A DNA stretch of 32,143 nt from Geobacteraceae bacterium (GCA_013377075.1 JACABD010000037.1:1-32143); one strand, 5' to 3'; shown: positions 9,101 to 15,928, numbered from the stretch's first letter. Notes: generated by a model from the sequence alone, not told the origin. Program-made: numbers and translations.

Positions 9101-11263
9101 TGCTGTGCCGGCTGCTGTCAACCCCTGGCTGATATTCCCGAGGAGATCGACTGTACAGATACGGTATTTGTACTTGGTTGCCTGTGTACTGACAAGTCCG
9201 GAATCAGTAAATGCAAGCACATTTCCAGCAACACCTATGTCAGTTCCATCAATACAGTAAGGATTCGGGTAGCCTCCACTCGGAGCAGAGCGCATAACCT
9301 TGTAAGGAGTGGCGACATTAAGAGAACCACCGTTAGGATCGGATGCGGCTGTCCAGGTAAGATTCAGAGTACCGTCAGTGTCTGTTGTTTGAGCTGGAAG
9401 CGCATTAAAAGCAGGAACATTGTTTGGATTTTCAAAGTCAATAGCAACTGTCTGGCTGCCTGTATCCCCAAGAACCAGCTTATTGTTGGATTTGCTGTGC
9501 ATCAGGCCGGTAATCTTGCCACTGACACCGTAGTATCCGGTTGCAGTGCCTGATGTGTCATTTAGGGATGGGATAATATTGTCGGCAGTGCTGATGCGAA
9601 TGTAGTAGGTCGCAGGAGATGATGTCACCGGAATAGCTGTTGTAAGCGGGATATCCCAGGTATCACCGGCCAATGCTGACGGCATTGAGCCATAAGAAGT
9701 GGTGTTGGCGACAGAACAGCTGTAGCCATCCGGCTCCAGAGAGCTGCACTTAATAATCTCCACCTTCTTTATTTTAGAGAGCGTTGCAGCAGTACCACCG
9801 GAGATATATTGGGGGGCAAGTGTCGCAGTGACTGATGTGATAGTGTCATCATCTGTCGGAGAGGTGCCAGTATGGCTGACAGTAAATGCATCCATAAGAG
9901 TCGGCGCACTTGAGTTTTTGACACGAGCAGCGGCTGGCTCTGTGCCGTTGCCAATCACTGTAGACACCATAAGGGTTAGTGTAGCGCTTGTTGCAGCCGT
10001 ATCACTGACAGTTCCGCCAGTCGGTGTTATCCCGGTGATATTTCCAGTGAGCTTGACTGCTGTTCCGTTGCCAATAGCCGCCGGGTTAATGTCGTAGGTA
10101 ATTATGTAGTTTGTATTTGCCACAATAGTTTCGGATACCGGTACCGTTACCGGGAATGTTGGGTTTGAAACGGATCCAATAAGAGTATCAGTAGGTGATC
10201 CCGAGTATACTGTTGTATTGGCATCCCCTTTTTTATAGATCGAAACTTTAGAAATATTGGCAGGAGTTGTGTATGCATTACCTGTGATGGTAATACCGGT
10301 CAGAGTGCCACCCCCTGTTACAGTAAAGGCATCAACAACCTTGTTTGCATCGCCGGCGTAAACATCAAGTGGCGGCGGTGTTACACCAGTAGTAATCCCA
10401 GGCATTGCCAACTGCTTTATCACCAGGGCTGTCATACTGTTAAGAGTTGACGCATTGGATGTATGCTGCGAGGTGTAAGTTCCTGCGGTATTTCTGTAAG
10501 CAACTTCGAGTCTTGCACCATAAGCTGCAGCGCCTGTGCCGCCGGTCCTGGTTGTATTTCCCCGGGCTGTCCAGCCTGTCTGTAGTGTAATTGTCGGCGC
10601 AGTTGCAATTCCGGTACGCAGACCATCAATTACTTCGATAGCATAATCACCAGTTGCAATTACCAGGGAAGGTGTTATTGGACCAACAACAGTTCCTGCT
10701 GTCCCTGCATTGCTATATGTTGAGGGTAACGGAGTCTGGAAAGGTGTTCCCTGATCTACACCACTGTATACCGCGGCATTGGCGTATGTACCTGTGTAGG
10801 TGGAACCACCGGTAAAGGTGAAAGAAAGGTTTGTTCCTACAGCAGCAGCGATTTGAGCCTCTTTGAGATAATAGAGGTATGTATGCTGCCTGGTGAGGCT
10901 TGCTTGGTCCGATGTTGCCAGCGAAAGCGTCTGGGCACCGAATTGTATGGTCGGCACCGGCCCGGCAACTGCAGTGGCCGTATTAACAACCAGAGCAACA
11001 ACCATCAGCCTGTTACTTCCAGCCGGAACCGCTCCAAAAGCGTTGGTTGCAGTCGGCAGTGCGGTTGTACCACGGAAATATGCTGTGCCTGTTACCGAAG
11101 TACCAGCTGTATTCCTCCAGTTCTGGAGAGCCGCCACAGCTGCATCAGCACTTCGAGGCAGAGTCAAACACGAGAAGGAGACAAGGAGCGCCAATAATAA
11201 TAACGTCCCCCTTCTTGCTAGTGGATTCATTCCTCGGATGTTATTCACGAGTTGTTTTCCCAT
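3131..11263 (-). CDS. Giant 43-heme c-type cytochrome, 2710 aa
   Basis: Signal peptide at residues 1-42 (hydrophobic TLLLLALLVSFSC, cleavage near ADA/AV). Residues 42 to about 890 are heme-free: first the beta-sandwich shared with the downstream cytochrome (NRLMVVALV, AAVYSGVDQG), then Thr/Gly-rich beta repeats, then a fibronectin-III-like segment near 635-740 (LTWTAASDPNGG, YKYRICTVD). Residues 893-2700 hold 43 heme-binding motifs by direct count: 31 CxxCH, 11 CxxxxCH and one CxxxCH. From the CxxxCH onwards the order is one spaced motif followed by two CxxCH, repeated, with two five-heme exceptions. GGGAGG lies 9 bases before the ATG; a second ATG at codon 12 is less well placed. Family knowledge suggests extracellular or outer-surface electron transfer. 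Whether it forms filaments, or sits with a porin, cannot be seen. Paralogue of the next gene downstream. Confidence 0.93.
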   Translation of the reverse strand: MGKQLVNNIRGMNPLARRGTLLLLALLVSFSCLTLPRSADAAVAALQNWRNTAGTSVTGTAYFRGTTALPTATNAFGAVPAGSNRLMVVALVVNTATAVAGPVPTIQFGAQTLSLATSDQASLTRQHTYLYYLKEAQIAAAVGTNLSFTFTGGSTYTGTYANAAVYSGVDQGTPFQTPLPSTYSNAGTAGTVVGPITPSLVIATGDYAIEVIDGLRTGIATAPTITLQTGWTARGNTTRTGGTGAAAYGARLEVAYRNTAGTYTSQHTSNASTLNSMTALVIKQLAMPGITTGVTPPPLDVYAGDANKVVDAFTVTGGGTLTGITITGNAYTTPANISKVSIYKKGDANTTVYSGSPTDTLIGSVSNPTFPVTVPVSETIVANTNYIITYDINPAAIGNGTAVKLTGNITGITPTGGTVSDTAATSATLTLMVSTVIGNGTEPAAARVKNSSAPTLMDAFTVSHTGTSPTDDDTITSVTATLAPQYISGGTAATLSKIKKVEIIKCSSLEPDGYSCSVANTTSYGSMPSALAGDTWDIPLTTAIPVTSSPATYYIRISTADNIIPSLNDTSGTATGYYGVSGKITGLMHSKSNNKLVLGDTGSQTVAIDFENPNNVPAFNALPAQTTDTDGTLNLTWTAASDPNGGSLNVATPYKVMRSAPSGGYPNPYCIDGTDIGVAGNVLAFTDSGLVSTQATKYKYRICTVDLLGNISQGLTAAGTAKVHSVCGNLPLVKLVPDSQIIKSTGTPYGLQVSNMDTGVCPDVTYDIAIVSETASQNVTDFTKTFSPTVTLGTGGAGHASTGTSVPITISSVGTKQQLDARQLENYSFKVTVTAPGYNGGAPIYANYQTTPTINPNIGAAVSGVLNDMPPIVHNSANMGKFSYGGWGQTYTCATCHSNSTTNIKGIFQQISTPIGRRNVVFNATSGSTGAYGNDQRAVKNGSTMVCSVCHHKTRQHQYSANKPFGGPTNSDTYQSNHNNSRDCINCHTHNTAFRSITGVCGDCHGTSVSFFPVDNDTMAKPATNAMGPLPSNYGAHKRHDAIQVGCAACHSNTNHGAATSGWLGNNFLEMGFLINKDTFAGFNTDPSASVTGGTFWGTTNLNFPLAWTGGPGTTINTTNDYNNSCVTYCHGNWPGNANQGAQQEPIWGGDGNEIVCGSCHYATGTTPPQGGSHLKHASTTGAGLGIACTKCHGTYKSYTGAAHINGKVEWSMATYTSFGTSATYNGSNAGATTGMADSTKTYGQCTNLYCHSDVRNITQAANGVGGPQNYKFATWGGTAPCGSCHALPNASGSHLNHENAEVAFDCHVCHRNGGTTTPGNHANGYVDFEFNGLAQNTAYSKGTKVKVGTAFGVCNNSDCHGRFQRAWGTAPSGLPLCEKCHGSATSTGGFYGTKGPGSSAYANESGVGTHSIHIQNLNAPRKTAFARFTSYAAPFSCNQCHYVPTGPFSPGHIDSALPAESTFAHVSSISHNGDTFGYYSTPTFNAATKTCNNIWCHGAGMNSNRGQGSYVGLAPANRIVPKWNQEFLTGNGNADCTSCHAMPPLGATSQHLGGVTLAMCKDCHNHVGGDGLSFSNKKLHVNGKIDGGCGGCHGNPPISSTIGTVDGLATPAQNALTSGQAGAHNAHQLLPQISSNCNTCHNGYTRAMPSNTLEIGFNGLGGAVTTGTFTGYTNSVNGPHWSATSAGTTLAKSNVKGVTCSNLYCHGGGTGNGSGSDSNNLKPIGGGANTTPNWEGAVVCGDCHGTDNANAPTGGSHQRHAIKVMAVGCQSCHGVVPDNGTHIKGGISWQLDRTSPVFGPNAAYNGMSSGTIMGLVPRNNGTDYRTCSQIYCHSDVQGKTGLGQGLPNNYATPQWGKSSDVYCGSCHKNFAVEPVGTSTGSHFKHANTTSGMNVPCGYCHQDGGDGFDNMHADGNVFVNFTSYIQLQPNSYSVGSVYLTGKLKPSGSAAFGSCSNTFCHGVKSSPQWGNGTTQCNSCHSASTKASDVSWSGRHATHYNYTSLPTVYTDTVRDISDTNSYRFNCAHCHDDNVAKHSLKPASANSAARVFYGISSATPATSSKRGIYSYGGTANSKNDNGFKFTAGSCNTSYCHSDGKGGAPKITFLNWTTTPVAAGQNCLFCHDGKKSTTVPAKRSTLSGKHDAHMNYSSNQFMGRGNGYNCVDCHAQVISNTNNITLANKKLHVNAAVNYSGAKANKGLDTSAGKNGNCNSVYCHSNGNPRAIVYVNMTASKNWNSSYTITTCNQCHGRSNALGYPDYVNGGANSPTSNLHQGHLAGMADTTACADCHRKTGDALTANRFRPISTAHLNSGLDLVFNKTKAYVGPNAAAVQNVNQVTCSNVICHGQAQPVWGGAKSANSGAAGVRSCTKCHGTTTTADYLTNYSSAMIAPGYNNEGTDTSMVNSAATSARVGAHQRHLVSNVISAPVKCGECHLPVTNMSSGSHWNYSTATLSFRGARATITTPTVGRVGGIFQCSNVYCHNGQSKTGSMASPFWNITGIVRESGNTVGECIKCHAMPPQTGTHLSIGVKTLSNISSIAKVSTSCKTCHYNVLAAPTSVSNVFTDKNLHVNGSVEVTMSCNSCHSYLPTDSWTSNYGANNQGVGAHIKHINYLLARNPGVTMNASGDTFGGATFNVICGVCHTTDSAQHTTATPGNPRSIVFGTASTSRQFGTLHAKYNGQSGTSSSVNPKSCSNTDCHYRTSPIWSTY

Positions 11264-11828
11264 CTTCAGTTACCTCCCTCTCGGTTACGAGTACAAATAT
11301 AAATTATGTCTTATCCTAAATCGCTAATTGACTGAACATTGCTAAACATCAACAATACCAATAAGATAGGTTTCATGTTAACCCACTTATACGGCCTGAG
11401 CAACACTGTCCAAATCGCTCTAAATCACTTATTTTTCAAGGCTTTTACCATCAATGGCGGCACATAGTAAGACATACACAACTACGCCATAAAACGGTTA
11501 AATGGCCCTTCTTCTTCTAACTATGCAATTCCATCGCCATTCACGCATTTCATTGCAATAGAAAATGATTAGCACCATTTAATGACCTGCAATGCAGCTA
11601 ACGCCTATAATAATTTAGCTACTGGTTCCATGTTATCCAATAGCATACTTTAATTAACAACAATATTGTCATCGTCAGCTTTCCACAAGTCTGGCACTTT
11701 CACTGAATTCTTATATTGCTACCGCTATTTCACTGCCTGCAATGGCATTTGCGTATTTATACTTATTCCGCTAACAACTTCAAACCATCAGCCATTAATC
11801 ATCACACATTAACCCCCTTCCCATGCAC
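11264..11828. other. AT-rich non-coding region upstream of the giant cytochrome gene
   Basis: No convincing gene on either strand. It must hold the cytochrome promoter, but I cannot pick one box with confidence. Visible structure: a direct repeat on the minus strand around AGCGATTT (11409-11424 and 11314-11326), each followed closely by GGA. Four TGCAAT copies also lie between 11520 and 11750, including the palindrome CTGCAATGCAG near 11587 and the palindrome ATTGCAAT near 11553. These could be regulator sites. The region may also be decayed sequence. Confidence 0.45.
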
Positions 11829-11865
11829 AAAAAAAGGGTGAAGCCTTTTCATTAAAGCTCCACCC
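11829..11865 (-). terminator. Intrinsic terminator of the glnK-amtB operon
   Basis: On the minus strand a 12-bp stem (arms 11854-11865 and 11836-11847, two G-T pairs) with a 6-base loop is followed by seven or more T (A-run 11829-11835 on plus). It lies 35 bases after the amtB stop, so it ends that operon before the cytochrome promoter region. Confidence 0.9.
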
Positions 11866-11900
11866 CCCCTCCTAACACGTTAGACACTTAAAGTATTTTT

Positions 11901-13364
11901 CTAGTTGTATGCACTCTCCGAATGCTGAGTCTGGTCAAGCCCCATAACCTCGTCCTCTTTTTCAACTCTTAAGCCAATTGTCTTATGGAGTACAAACACT
12001 ATTACAAGTGTAACCACAAAGGCGTATACACCTGCTGCGCCGACTGCAATCAACTGGGTAACAAACTGCTTTACATCTCCGGCAAGAAGCCCTTTGGCTC
12101 CGACAGTCGCAAAGACACCGGTCAAGATCGCTCCTGTGGTCCCACCTATACCATGAACACCGAAAGCATCAAGAGAGTCATCATATTTGAGTTTGGCCTT
12201 GAGCATAACGCCACCATAGCAGATGACACCGGCAACCAGACCGAGAATTATTGCGGCCCCTGGCTGCACAAAACCTGCAGCAGGGGTGATGACAACCAGA
12301 CCAGCAACCACGCCTGAACCGAAACCGAGAGCAGACGGCTTCCCAGAGTGAATCCATTCAGCGATCATCCAGGAAAGACCTGCTGCCGCCGGAGCTATAG
12401 TTGTGGTTGTCATAGCAAGACCGGCAAGTCCTCCAGCGGCATCGGAACAGTTCGCACCGACAATGGCTGAACCGGCGTTAAACCCGTACCATCCAAACCA
12501 GAGCATACCGACACCGAGCATGGTGAGTGGCAGGCTGTGTGGTGCCATCCTTTCCGTTGGGAATCCATGACGCTTGCCAAGAAAAATAAGCGCTGCCAGA
12601 GCTGAAACACCTGAAGAGAGGTGAACGACAGTTCCACCAGCAAAATCAAGGGCACCCTTTTTAAAAAGCCAGCCGTCGGTCATCCAGACCCAGTGGGCAA
12701 GTGGATCATATACCAGCGTTGTCCAGAGCAGAACAAACAGACAGTAAGCAGAGAACTTGATCCGCTCTGCAAGGGCACCTGATATAAGGGCAACTGTGAT
12801 TATAGCAAACATGCACTGATACATGGCAAACACATACTCAGGAATGGAACCGGGTTCAGTTGCAACGTTCTGAAAGAGCGCATATATCGGATTACCGTCC
12901 TTGCCAAAGGTAAGCAGACCGTTCAGCATGGCCTTGCTGGTATTACCGATAAGCCCCATAAATGCATCGGGGCCGAAGGAGAGTGAGTATCCGATAACTG
13001 CCCACTGCACTCCGACAATCCCCATGGCAACAAAAGAGTGCATCATTGTCGAGAGAACATTCTTCTGGCGCACCATTCCGCCGTAAAAGAAAGCAAGCCC
13101 GGGGATCATGAATAGTACCAGCGCGCTCGAAATAAGCATCCAGGCCGTGTCTCCGGTATTGAGAACCGGTTCGACATTTTTAGGTTTCGGCGTTTCTGCC
13201 GGCGCGACAACAGCCGCCGTTGCTCCGCTAGCCGCAGGAGCCGCCGGATCTGTAACTGAAACTTGAGCCGGTGTAGCCTTTGGCTCTTCGGCTGTTGCAA
13301 TTAATGGGAGCATCAGCAGAGTCGAAAGTAGTAGCAGCTTTATCAACAATCCTCTTGTTTTCAT
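11901..13364 (-). CDS. amtB: Ammonium transporter AmtB
   Basis: Inner-membrane ammonium channel of the Amt/Mep/Rh family, 487 aa. Residues 1-25 are a signal peptide. Residues 26-66 are an Ala/Pro-rich linker. The channel then begins at LNTGDTAWMLISSALVLFM with about eleven membrane helices. The twin pore histidines are visible at about H248 (VVHLSSG) and H404 (GVHGIGGTTG), spaced as in characterised AmtB proteins. The signature GMLWFGWYGFNAGSA is present around 286-300. GGAGG lies just before the ATG. It follows glnK by 53 bases in the usual glnK-amtB order, so GlnK should gate it. Transcription is expected from the RpoN-type promoter at 14714-14729, subject to the leader terminator. The long linker is typical of some bacterial Amt proteins and is not a sign of fusion. 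Confidence 0.97.
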   Translation of the reverse strand: MKTRGLLIKLLLLSTLLMLPLIATAEEPKATPAQVSVTDPAAPAASGATAAVVAPAETPKPKNVEPVLNTGDTAWMLISSALVLFMIPGLAFFYGGMVRQKNVLSTMMHSFVAMGIVGVQWAVIGYSLSFGPDAFMGLIGNTSKAMLNGLLTFGKDGNPIYALFQNVATEPGSIPEYVFAMYQCMFAIITVALISGALAERIKFSAYCLFVLLWTTLVYDPLAHWVWMTDGWLFKKGALDFAGGTVVHLSSGVSALAALIFLGKRHGFPTERMAPHSLPLTMLGVGMLWFGWYGFNAGSAIVGANCSDAAGGLAGLAMTTTTIAPAAAGLSWMIAEWIHSGKPSALGFGSGVVAGLVVITPAAGFVQPGAAIILGLVAGVICYGGVMLKAKLKYDDSLDAFGVHGIGGTTGAILTGVFATVGAKGLLAGDVKQFVTQLIAVGAAGVYAFVVTLVIVFVLHKTIGLRVEKEDEVMGLDQTQHSESAYN

Positions 13365-13417
13365 TTTATCCTCCGTAAAACCATAAATTATTGTTTAACT
13401 CACAAAAGGCGAAGAGA

Positions 13418-13771
<354 letters not shown>

Positions 13772-13807
13772 TTATTAAAGTATTTTTCAATCAAACTTCG
13801 GGGCTGG

Positions 13808-14548
13808 TCAGAAAACGAAAGCGGCCTTCAGTCCGACAATGCTCTGATTCTTAACACCACCAATTCTCCCTGCAGAGTTAAATGCGTTCGAGTAGAGATA
13901 ATTGGGGGTGACTTTGAATTTGTCGTTAATTGAATAATCGACACTGGCGCTAAGTTCATAGTTGTCCAGGTTATTATATTTAACGGCAGATGCAGAAGGG
14001 TTCTCCATATTGTAACTTGCCAGAGCACCCAGGTTTAGGCCGAGATTCTTTGCCAGCTCAACTGTATGGCCGACTGAAAGAGAATAGAAAAGTCCGGTGT
14101 TCCTGCTCTTGTCCCAGTCATAGTAAACGGCGAATGTCGGTGAAAGTAGTTTGTTGAGTGTTGCCTTCAGATAGACTTCGTTTGTATTGGGAGCACCACT
14201 AAGAGTGTAGTAGGTATTACCGACGTTCAGGGTCAGCGCCTCGACAGGTGTGTAGGCATAATTTAACGTAATGTCTGTCTCGGTAGTCTGACCTGCTTTA
14301 AAAGTGGTTGCAGGATCATAGCCGCTGAACATCTGCTCATTACTCCAGTAACTGACTGTAAAGTTCTTGTAGCTGACATCAACTCCACCCTGCATTACCC
14401 CTCTGCTCTGGCTAAGATCAAGCCCTCTAAAGACATATTTGCTGGCAGGATTGATATAGACATCTCCGGTAACCTTATCCTCTGCCACTGCTACTGCCGC
14501 CACTGCTAACGATAAAACTGCTGAAACTGCAATAATAATTTTTTTCAT
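13808..14548 (-). CDS. Gcw_chp / TorF-family putative porin
   Basis: 246 aa, starting at the ATG at 14548 with GAGGGG about 8 bases upstream. Residues 1-24 are a signal peptide ending AVAVAEDK. The mature protein begins DVYINPASKYVFRGLDLSQS, a pattern of the Gcw_chp (TIGR02001-like) family, followed by alternating beta strands and the closing IVGLKAAFVF, where the terminal aromatic residue suggests an outer-membrane barrel. The family often accompanies glnK-amtB in Geobacter-like and other proteobacteria, and its exact substrate is not established. The gene is first in the operon and lies 155 bases from the predicted transcript start, with the ANTAR-type leader between. A role in uptake of a nitrogen compound under limitation is inference from context only. 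Confidence 0.88.
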   Translation of the reverse strand: MKKIIIAVSAVLSLAVAAVAVAEDKVTGDVYINPASKYVFRGLDLSQSRGVMQGGVDVSYKNFTVSYWSNEQMFSGYDPATTFKAGQTTETDITLNYAYTPVEALTLNVGNTYYTLSGAPNTNEVYLKATLNKLLSPTFAVYYDWDKSRNTGLFYSLSVGHTVELAKNLGLNLGALASYNMENPSASAVKYNNLDNYELSASVDYSINDKFKVTPNYLYSNAFNSAGRIGGVKNQSIVGLKAAFVF

Positions 14549-14615
14549 AATCAATACCCCTCTTAGTAATTTAATCTGGTGACTGGCACCTTTTCATTTT
14601 TCCAGGTCGCCCAAT

Positions 14616-14654
14616 AAAAAAGGCGCTCTTCCGTAATGGTAAGATGGCGCCTTT
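14616..14654 (-). terminator. Leader attenuator (intrinsic terminator) before the Gcw_chp-glnK-amtB operon
   Basis: Minus-strand arms AAAGGCGC (14654-14647) and GCGCCTTT (14626-14619) pair perfectly. Inside them TCTT pairs with AAGA, and CC with GG around ATTAC. The T run reaches 14616. It lies upstream of the first gene of the operon, so it must be bypassed for expression. Its 5' arm is the loop and 3' side of the second hexaloop hairpin. Confidence 0.88.
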
Positions 14655-14693
14655 GCCTTCCTTGCGTTTCATCATATGCACGACATTGTGCAT
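14641..14693 (-). promoter_or_regulatory. Dual hexaloop ANTAR-type RNA target in the operon leader
   Basis: Hairpin 1 (14693-14676): stem ATGCAC/GTGCAT, loop AATGTC. Hairpin 2 (14662-14641): stem AGGAAGGC/GCCATCTT with one A-A mismatch and one G-T pair, loop AAAGGC. Both six-base loops have A at position 1 and G at position 4, the known ANTAR recognition rule. The hairpins are 13 bases apart. Hairpin 2 uses bases of the terminator 5' arm, so the two folds exclude each other. An ANTAR protein is encoded immediately upstream, which makes it the obvious ligand. Confidence 0.82.
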
Positions 14694-14713
14694 TCTGATT
14701 GTAGTTAACTTAT

Positions 14714-14729
14714 AGCATAAGCCGTGCCA
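14714..14729 (-). promoter_or_regulatory. RpoN (sigma-54) promoter for Gcw_chp-glnK-amtB
   Basis: Minus-strand TGGCACGGCTTATGCT. The -24 GG (14728-14727) and -12 GC (14716-14715) have the required 10-base separation, and TGGCACG matches the consensus -24 box exactly. Predicted transcript start is near 14703, about 10 bases before the first ANTAR hairpin. glnK-amtB operons are classic RpoN targets. An activator site was not identified. Confidence 0.85.
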
Positions 14730-14823
14730 GTATTAGTTGTCTTGTATTTTAGGGTACTTACAGTTAGCAGATACATTAAAACAATAATTACCTGGCTGGT
14801 TATCGAATCCACACATTCATAAC

Positions 14824-14840
14824 TGCTCAAAGATTGAGCA
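14824..14840 (-). other. Small hairpin after the ANTAR gene
   Basis: TGCTCAA-TCT-TTGAGCA forms a 7-bp stem 20 bases after the ANTAR stop codon. No T run follows, so it is at best a weak terminator or an RNA-end stabiliser. The ANTAR transcript may continue into the glnK leader. Confidence 0.4.
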
Positions 14841-14859
14841 CTCATGCTTATATAAATGC

Positions 14860-15450
14860 CTAACGAGCAACAGAGCCATTTACCCCACCCTCGGTAAGCA
14901 GGACAGCTTCGGCGATTCTAAGAAGCGTCGTCCGTTTATCCATAGCAAGCTTCTGCATTCTTCTGAATGCCTCTGGTTCGCTCAGCCCGTGCAAACTCAT
15001 CAACACACCCTTTGCCCGCTCAATCGACTTCCTGTTTTCAATGGCACCTTCAAGAGCAGTAATTTTGTCCTTGAGCTCCTTCAATTCGTGATCGTGAACC
15101 GCTGCAACCTCTATTGCCGACCAGAGTTCCTCCTTGCGCAACGGCTTGGCAAGAAAACCTCCGGCGCCAGCAGCAATGGCTTTATCTATTAATTCACTAC
15201 TGAGTGCATCTCCAAACAGAATGACCGGAATCTTGATCTTCTCCCGCATGGATTTAAGCGCATGAAACCAGTCTCCTCCAGAAACAGATGTGTCGATAAT
15301 CACCACATCGGGAAGGTGGTCAACCGCAAGCATAACTAACCGCTCGGCAGCAGTGGACTCTAAAATTTCAGCAAACCCCAACTCTATCAGCATAATTTTG
15401 AGGCGTTCACTCTCTGAGGCAGTAGCTGTACATATAAGTGCATTCTTCAT
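14860..15450 (-). CDS. ANTAR-domain response regulator, putative transcription antiterminator
   Basis: 196 aa from the ATG at 15450, chosen because AAGGGGGTG precedes it at good spacing. A 20-residue longer reading starting at 15510 would overlap the probable promoter. Residues 1-120 are receiver-like: Asp53 (VVIIDT) and Lys102 (LAKP) are present, but the acidic pair after the first strand is replaced by TATASES. Residues 122-140 look like a coiled linker. Residues 138-190 form the ANTAR RNA-binding domain (IENRKSIERAKGVLM then a helical end with LLRIAEAVLL). ANTAR proteins bind dual AxxGxx hexaloops and stop terminator formation. In Geobacter sulfurreducens the ANTAR protein GnfR acts this way on nitrogen genes. 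This protein may be GnfR or a relative; I do not assign the symbol. No partner kinase is in the window. Confidence 0.9.
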   Translation of the reverse strand: MKNALICTATASESERLKIMLIELGFAEILESTAAERLVMLAVDHLPDVVIIDTSVSGGDWFHALKSMREKIKIPVILFGDALSSELIDKAIAAGAGGFLAKPLRKEELWSAIEVAAVHDHELKELKDKITALEGAIENRKSIERAKGVLMSLHGLSEPEAFRRMQKLAMDKRTTLLRIAEAVLLTEGGVNGSVAR

Positions 15451-15510
15451 ATTTTTCACCCCCTTACAGATATTACGGAAGCATGTGCAAGCATTCGTCA
15501 GAGTACTCAA

Positions 15511-15526
15511 AGCATCAATCGAGCCA
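15511..15526 (-). promoter_or_regulatory. RpoN (sigma-54)-type promoter of the ANTAR gene
   Basis: Minus-strand TGGCTCGATTGATGCT has GG and GC elements with the 10-base separation. It shares TGGC-CG and ATGCT with the promoter at 14714-14729. The predicted start near 15500 gives a leader of about 50 bases to the ATG at 15450. One mismatch in the -24 box makes it somewhat weaker than the operon promoter. Confidence 0.65.
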
Positions 15527-15555
15527 AAATTGCGGCTTTTTTATAACGAATCTGT

Positions 15556-15585
15556 TTGACACAAGCAGATCCATATTGTTATAGT
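15556..15585 (+). promoter_or_regulatory. Sigma-70 promoter of the cold-shock gene
   Basis: TTGACA (15556-15561), an 18-base spacer and TATAGT (15580-15585). Predicted start near 15592 gives an untranslated leader of about 57 bases. It is divergent from the ANTAR gene promoter. Confidence 0.75.
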
Positions 15586-15648
15586 GCCTCGTCTGCGAAT
15601 TATCATAGACATATCAAAAAGAAGAAAGATCAGGAGAAGGTAAGTAAA

Positions 15649-15849
15649 ATGGCAAACGGTACAGTAAAATGGTTTAACGACAGCAAGGGTTTTGGTTTCC
15701 TCGAGCAGGAAAATGGCGATGATGTTTTCGTTCATTTTTCAGCAATCAGCGGTGACGGCTTCAAATCTCTGTCAGAAGGCGACAGAGTTACATTTGACCT
15801 CGTAAAAGGCCCTAAAGGCCTTCAGGCTGCAAACGTAACCAGAGTCTGA
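15649..15849 (+). CDS. cspA: Cold-shock protein, CspA family
   Basis: 66 aa single cold-shock domain, full length for the family. It carries the RNA-binding motifs KGFGFL (RNP1) and VFVHFS (RNP2) and starts [20 protein letters not shown] precedes the ATG at 15649. A longer reading from a TTG at 15556 would overlap the -35 box and adds unrelated residues, so it is rejected. The protein binds single-stranded RNA/DNA and acts as an RNA chaperone. Monocistronic: own promoter upstream and strong terminator downstream. Confidence 0.96.
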   Translation: MANGTVKWFNDSKGFGFLEQENGDDVFVHFSAISGDGFKSLSEGDRVTFDLVKGPKGLQAANVTRV

Positions 15850-15873
15850 GCAGTTATTAGATAAAGGTTGATT

Positions 15874-15903
15874 AAGGCTCCGGATTTTCCGGGGCCTTTT
15901 TTT
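15874..15903 (+). terminator. Intrinsic terminator of the cold-shock gene
   Basis: AAGGCTCCGG pairs with CCGGGGCCTT (10 bp, one T-G pair) around loop ATTTT, followed by seven T (15897-15903). Confidence 0.93.
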
Positions 15904-15928
15904 GTGTTCCTCTATAACGAAAAGGCTC

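Noticed and set aside
8795-9553. 252-codon open frame on the plus strand, Cys-rich
   Set aside because: It lies wholly antisense to the cytochrome gene. Its cysteines and length come from reading a Thr/Gly-rich coding sequence backwards; no ribosome site or family pattern.
1-11263. The regular Cys-His repeats as a CRISPR or DNA-level tandem repeat array
   Set aside because: The periodicity is in the protein motifs only. Spacing is irregular and intervening DNA is not repeated.
11692-11710. TGGCAC on the plus strand as a possible RpoN promoter
   Set aside because: The -12 GC is not at the required spacing and no plus-strand gene follows.
14824-14840. Terminator after the ANTAR gene
   Set aside because: A 7-bp hairpin without a T run; recorded only as a weak structure.
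15556-15648. N-terminal extension of the cold-shock protein from a TTG
   Set aside because: The extension overlaps the -35 and -10 boxes and lacks similarity to the family. The ATG at 15649 has a good ribosome site and gives the standard length.
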